Assembly: GCF_003383095.1 (NCBI RefSeq)
Contig: NZ_PSYW01000003.1
Span: forward strand, 248,001 to 312,000
From: Haloferax sp. Atlit-12N
Lineage (GTDB): Archaea; Halobacteriota; Halobacteria; Halobacteriales; Haloferacaceae
Length of the DNA: 64,000 bases
Direction of reading: 5' to 3'
Below the pieces are notes generated by a model. That model searched no databases, was not told the origin of the DNA, and was given only the letters and a program-made list of their open reading frames with translations. Shown here piece by piece: positions 60,634-64,000 of the stretch; the stretch's first letter is position 1, and the number at the start of each line of letters is the position of its first letter. A program made the translations under genes and the position numbers.

Positions 60634-61899
60634 TTATTCTGGGATCGCCTCGTCCTCGTCGTGGTAGTGGAACTCGGTCCACGGACCGTCTTGGAAGGGG
60701 TATTTCTCGACGACATCCAAGTCTATCTCGATTCCGAGGCCGGGGTCGTCCGACAGCGAGAGTTGCCCGTCTTCGATATCGGGTTGTCCTTCGATGATGT
60801 CGAACGCGACGTCGTTTTGGTACATTCCAGGGTCGTGATCGGCAGACAGCACGGGGTCGTTCTCGAAGACCGGATATTCGAGCAGTCGCACCTCGGGTGC
60901 CGACGCGACCAAGTGCGCGTTTGCAATCAGTCCGAACCACGTTCCGAAATTGTGCGGGACGAACTCCATCTCCCGGCCTCGACTGAGTTCGATAGCCGCT
61001 TGACAGCCGCTGAAACCTCTGTGGTGCCGGACGTCGCCTTGGAGGAAGTCGACTGCACCGGTCTCTCCGAGTTTCACCAGTCCATCCGTGGATTCGCTCT
61101 CGCCGCCGGCGAGCGGAACCCCTTGCTTCGCCATCTCGACGTATCCCTCGTAGTCTTCCGGCTCAAGCGGCTCTTCGACCCAGTACGCACCCTGTGTTCC
61201 GGCGTGCTTCACGAGGTCCCGAACCGTCTCCTCGTCGTACCCGTCTTCGAGTTTCCACCACGTGTGCACGTCGAGCATTATCTCGGTGTCGTCGAGGGCG
61301 TCGGCGAGGAGCGAGACCGTCCGCCGGTCCTCGTCGGGGCCGATTCCGGGCCGGTATTTGTAGCCGAAGAACCCGAGTTCCTCAATCGTCTTCGCCTGCT
61401 GGACGTACCCCTCCGGTTCCATGTACATCCCGGCGCTCGCGTAAAGCGGGATGTCTGTCGGCGCGGCGCCGTCGTGGTCGTCGTACTGGTCCGCGAGTAG
61501 CTCGTACACCGGCGCGCCGAGTTCCTTGCCACGAATATCGTGGAGCGCGACGTCTAGCGCCGAGGCCGCTTCGGTCTTCGCCCGCTCCGGAAGCGGCAGT
61601 TCCCGAACGAGCGATTGCACGTCGGCCGGTTCTTCGACGGTCTCGCCGATGAGTTGGTCGGCGATGCTCTCGTTCACCACGTCGGCGAACGTCCCCTGTG
61701 AATCTCCCTCGAAATACTCCCGCATCGCCGAGCTACTGGCCCCGGCCGTCGCAAAGCCACGTTCCCCGTCGGCGGTGTCGACGACGATGATGACGACGTC
61801 TCGCTTGTTGAGCCGTCGCATTCCACCGTGGAACTGGCGTTCCTGCGGCGGATCGATCGGCGATGATACTGCGTACGCCTGGATGTCGCGAATATCCAT
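60634..61899 (-). CDS. Enolase-superfamily sugar-acid dehydratase
   Basis: Protein of 421 residues in the mandelate racemase/muconate lactonising class. Catalytic residues are Lys181 and Arg183 (GYKYRPG), Asp210 and His212 (MLDVHTWW), Glu242-243 (VEEPL) and a C-terminal His in PHNFGTWFG. The KxR and DxH arrangement resembles galactonate/mannonate/arabinonate-type dehydratases rather than glucarate dehydratase. It should remove water from an aldonic or aldaric acid to give a 2-keto-3-deoxy acid. Its TATA box is at 61921-61932. It is divergent from the glucarate dehydratase. Confidence 0.85.
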   Translation of the reverse strand: MDIRDIQAYAVSSPIDPPQERQFHGGMRRLNKRDVVIIVVDTADGERGFATAGASSSAMREYFEGDSQGTFADVVNESIADQLIGETVEEPADVQSLVRELPLPERAKTEAASALDVALHDIRGKELGAPVYELLADQYDDHDGAAPTDIPLYASAGMYMEPEGYVQQAKTIEELGFFGYKYRPGIGPDEDRRTVSLLADALDDTEIMLDVHTWWKLEDGYDEETVRDLVKHAGTQGAYWVEEPLEPEDYEGYVEMAKQGVPLAGGESESTDGLVKLGETGAVDFLQGDVRHHRGFSGCQAAIELSRGREMEFVPHNFGTWFGLIANAHLVASAPEVRLLEYPVFENDPVLSADHDPGMYQNDVAFDIIEGQPDIEDGQLSLSDDPGLGIEIDLDVVEKYPFQDGPWTEFHYHDEDEAIPE

Positions 61900-61920
61900 A
61901 CCTAGTCCGCAACAGCACCT

Positions 61921-61932
61921 AACATAAATATT
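61921..61932 (-). promoter_or_regulatory. TATA box of the enolase-superfamily gene
   Basis: On the minus strand this reads AATATTTATGTT, centred about 27 bases before the ATG at 61899. Confidence 0.5.
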
Positions 61933-62112
61933 CGGGTAGAACCGGGCATTCAGTCGGCACCCCGTGTAACAGTTGCGTCAAGCGGCGATACCCCGAACAA
62001 AAACTAAGTAATCGGTCTTCCTATCCTGTTTATCCGCGTTCGGGTCATCAACCTCGACTACGCGTTGAGGCGGACACCCACTCCGCGGGTAGACACCGAG
62101 AAGATCAGATAC

Positions 62113-63375
62113 ATGAGCTCATCCACACGCGACACGCCTTCGAACGAACGACGTATCACCGACCTCGAAGTCATCCCGGTTGCACACACCGAACCCCCGC
62201 TTCGGAACTCCTGGGGCGCACACACGAACGTCGCCGCACGGACCATCATTCGACTCACGACCGCTGACGGACAAGTCGGGATTGGCGAGACGTACGGCGA
62301 CCAGAAAATCATCGACGCACTTGAGCGCGCCCGAAGTCTCGTCGAGGGAATGAACCCTCACGCTCGGAAACCGCTCGAACTCCGGCTTCAGGACCCCATG
62401 ACCTACGGCGCGCTGGACACCGCGCTGTTAGACGTCATCGGCAAGGAAGTCGGCGAACCGGTGTACAATCTCCTCGGCGGGAAGGTCCGCGACGAAGTCG
62501 AGTACTCCGGATACCTCTTTTACAAGTACGAAACTGAGGCCCCCGACGAGTCGCATATCGCTCCCCACGCTGTCGATTCGCCGGAAACGATGGTCGAAGA
62601 GGCGCGGGCGTTCGTGGACCGCCACGGCTTTTCGACCCTCAAGATGAAAGGCGGCGTGTTAGAGCCCGACGAGGAGGTTCGCACGTTGAAACGGTTAGCT
62701 GATGAGTTCGGCTCGGAGACTCCGTTCCGTATCGACCCGAACGGCGCGTGGAGCGTCGAGACGGCCTCACGCGTCGCCCGCGAACTCGAGCGTTCGGACC
62801 TCCGAGTTCAGTTCCTCGAAGACCCGGTCCCGACGATGAACGCCCACGCCCGGTTGAAGCGTAACACCCCGCTGCCGGTGGCGACCAACATGTTCGTGGT
62901 CGACTTCGACCAGATTGCGCCGGCGGTCCGGACTGATGCGGTGGACGTCATCTTGAGCGACCATCACTACTGGAGCGGTCTGACCGGAAACGTCCGTCTC
63001 GACGATGTCGCCGAGACGTTCGACCTCAGTGTCGGGATGCACTCGAACTCACATCTGGGTGTGAGTATGGCGGCGATGACGCACGTCGCGGCGGCCATGT
63101 CGAACCTGCAGTACGCCCCCGACACGCACTATCCGTGGATGGTCGACGATGTCGTTTCGACGCCGTTCACGTTCGAAGACGGTTCGATTCCGGTTCCTGA
63201 CGACCCCGGATTGGGCGTCGACCTCGACGAGTCGAAACTCGAACGACTAGCGGAGCGCTACGAGGAGACGGACCCGTTGGCGTACTCCGACGTCAGTTCG
63301 ATGGCTGCCGAATACGCCGCCGGCGAAAGCTCCGTGGGCCGGTCCGACTGGCTTCCGAACAAGCCTCGCTGGTAA
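62113..63375 (+). CDS. gudD: Glucarate dehydratase-like enzyme
   Basis: Enzyme of 420 residues. The family start PPLRNSWGAHTNVAARTI is followed by the catalytic Lys177 and Lys179 (LKMKGG), metal ligands Asp208 and Asn210 (DPNGAW), Glu236 (LEDPVP) and the His in GMHSNSHLGV. It dehydrates D-glucarate to 5-keto-4-deoxyglucarate. The ATG at 62113 is chosen; a TTG at 62065 would add 16 unconserved residues. It lies beside an ABC sugar importer and a second enolase-superfamily enzyme, defining a sugar-acid module. Confidence 0.87.
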   Translation: MSSSTRDTPSNERRITDLEVIPVAHTEPPLRNSWGAHTNVAARTIIRLTTADGQVGIGETYGDQKIIDALERARSLVEGMNPHARKPLELRLQDPMTYGALDTALLDVIGKEVGEPVYNLLGGKVRDEVEYSGYLFYKYETEAPDESHIAPHAVDSPETMVEEARAFVDRHGFSTLKMKGGVLEPDEEVRTLKRLADEFGSETPFRIDPNGAWSVETASRVARELERSDLRVQFLEDPVPTMNAHARLKRNTPLPVATNMFVVDFDQIAPAVRTDAVDVILSDHHYWSGLTGNVRLDDVAETFDLSVGMHSNSHLGVSMAAMTHVAAAMSNLQYAPDTHYPWMVDDVVSTPFTFEDGSIPVPDDPGLGVDLDESKLERLAERYEETDPLAYSDVSSMAAEYAAGESSVGRSDWLPNKPRW

Positions 63376-63560
63376 CTGTCGCCGTCGCTGTCCGTTTTCG
63401 AACTGGAGAAGACGAGACCGAAGAGAACGAGTTACCGCGACGTTCGTACCGTGTGGCTGATCATGACTGACTACGCGGGTCCGTGATGTTGGGGCAGACG
63501 CGGCAGTTCACGTCCTCGGTTAGTGAGCTACGACTGGGTCTCGTCTTCGGCTAACATTCC

Positions 63561-64000
63561 TTAGTTTTGCTCCAAGATTCCGTCGATCTTCGACTGGGCT
63601 TCGTCCAGGGCCGCTTGGGCGGTCTTGTCCTGGAGCCAGACGCTCTGGAGTTGACTGATCAGCGCGTCGTACGTCTGAATCTGCTTCGGCCACAGCTCGA
63701 CCTTGGCGATTTCGGCGTTCCGCCGGGCCTTTTCGCCGTGACGTGCGTCGGCCAGAACCTCGGTGTTCCACGCCTCTTTGTTCGCCGGGTAGTTCCCTTC
63801 CATGTCGTACTCTTGGGCGCTCGCAACCGCGCTCCGAGAGCCGTCCATGTACACCATTGCGGCTCGCTTCGCCTCCGGGGGTGCGGCACGATTGACCGCA
63901 AGGAAGTCGGTGTTCATGTAGCTGACTCGCTCGTTCCCGGCGGATTTCGGGGGCAGTGCGACGTCGTACTTGTCGGTGTCGTCGCCCCACTCCTCGTAGG
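63561..64000 (-). CDS. Sugar ABC solute-binding protein, C-terminal part
   Basis: The reading frame continues beyond the window edge at 64000, so only the last 145 or so residues are seen. Visible features are YDVALPPKSAGNERVSYMNTDFLAVN and a helical C-terminus ending in LQSVWLQDKTAQAALDEAQSKIDGILEQN, typical of CUT1 binding proteins. It is the likely receptor of the importer at 57379-60483, read on the same strand. The N-terminal lipoprotein signal lies outside the window. Confidence 0.85.
   Translation of the reverse strand, partial: YEEWGDDTDKYDVALPPKSAGNERVSYMNTDFLAVNRAAPPEAKRAAMVYMDGSRSAVASAQEYDMEGNYPANKEAWNTEVLADARHGEKARRNAEIAKVELWPKQIQTYDALISQLQSVWLQDKTAQAALDEAQSKIDGILEQN

Overview
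The window is GC-rich DNA from a halophilic archaeon. The proteins are very acidic, and many genes are leaderless with a TATA box about 25-30 bases before the start codon. Twin-arginine lipoproteins, an archaeal TATA-binding protein, an Orc1/Cdc6 initiator and origin repeats of the haloarchaeal CTCGCGTTTGTAA type are all present. The sugar genes resemble the Haloferax volcanii Xac pentose genes as I remember them, so a Haloferax-like organism is likely. An Orc1-linked origin, a ParA gene and many catabolic modules fit a megaplasmid or a chromosomal accessory region; this is inference.

Layout. 1-6.7 kb: oxidative aldose (xylose/arabinose type) pathway genes with a 0.7 kb regulatory gap holding three copies of one palindrome. 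6.7-7.0 kb: a short AT-rich patch with a possible foreign small gene. 7.0-13.0 kb: a dipeptide/nickel-type ABC importer with both ATPases fused, followed by a Bat-type regulator and a DASS/SLC13-type transporter. 15.6-16.9 kb: ParA plus a small acidic partner. 17.1-29.7 kb: a glycine betaine catabolic block with dimethylglycine oxidase, a BCCT transporter and a small membrane protein beside it, monomeric sarcosine oxidase, Rieske betaine monooxygenase, a C2H2 zinc-finger protein, a Bat-type regulator, serine/threonine dehydratase and serine hydroxymethyltransferase. Together they could take betaine to glycine, serine and pyruvate. 30-34.3 kb: HbpS-like protein, M20 peptidase, Orc1, replication origin and TBP. 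34.5-37.6 kb: two TenA proteins and a sodium symporter (thiamine salvage). 37.6-42.8 kb: assorted housekeeping and small genes. 42.9-45.1 kb: molybdate/tungstate importer genes without an ATPase, plus a molybdopterin-domain protein. 45.3-47.3 kb: an Egghead-like glycosyltransferase and a membrane protein.

47.3-54.0 kb is the most unusual block. Five co-directional genes encode a Tat lipoprotein, a membrane-anchored spermidine-synthase-like enzyme, an unknown protein, a beta-solenoid/zinc-ribbon protein, and a pentapeptide-repeat protein fused to a potassium-channel pore. It is the best candidate for an undescribed system, perhaps for envelope or ionic stress. 54.2-54.7 kb holds a VapBC-type toxin-antitoxin pair whose toxin is frameshifted. 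54.8-56.7 kb has a nitrilase-family enzyme, a cupin and a small membrane protein. 57.4 kb to the end is a sugar-acid module: a CUT1 ABC importer (ATPase, two permeases, binding-protein C-terminus at the window edge) with an enolase-superfamily dehydratase and a glucarate dehydratase.

No rRNA, tRNA, CRISPR array or intact transposase was recognised.
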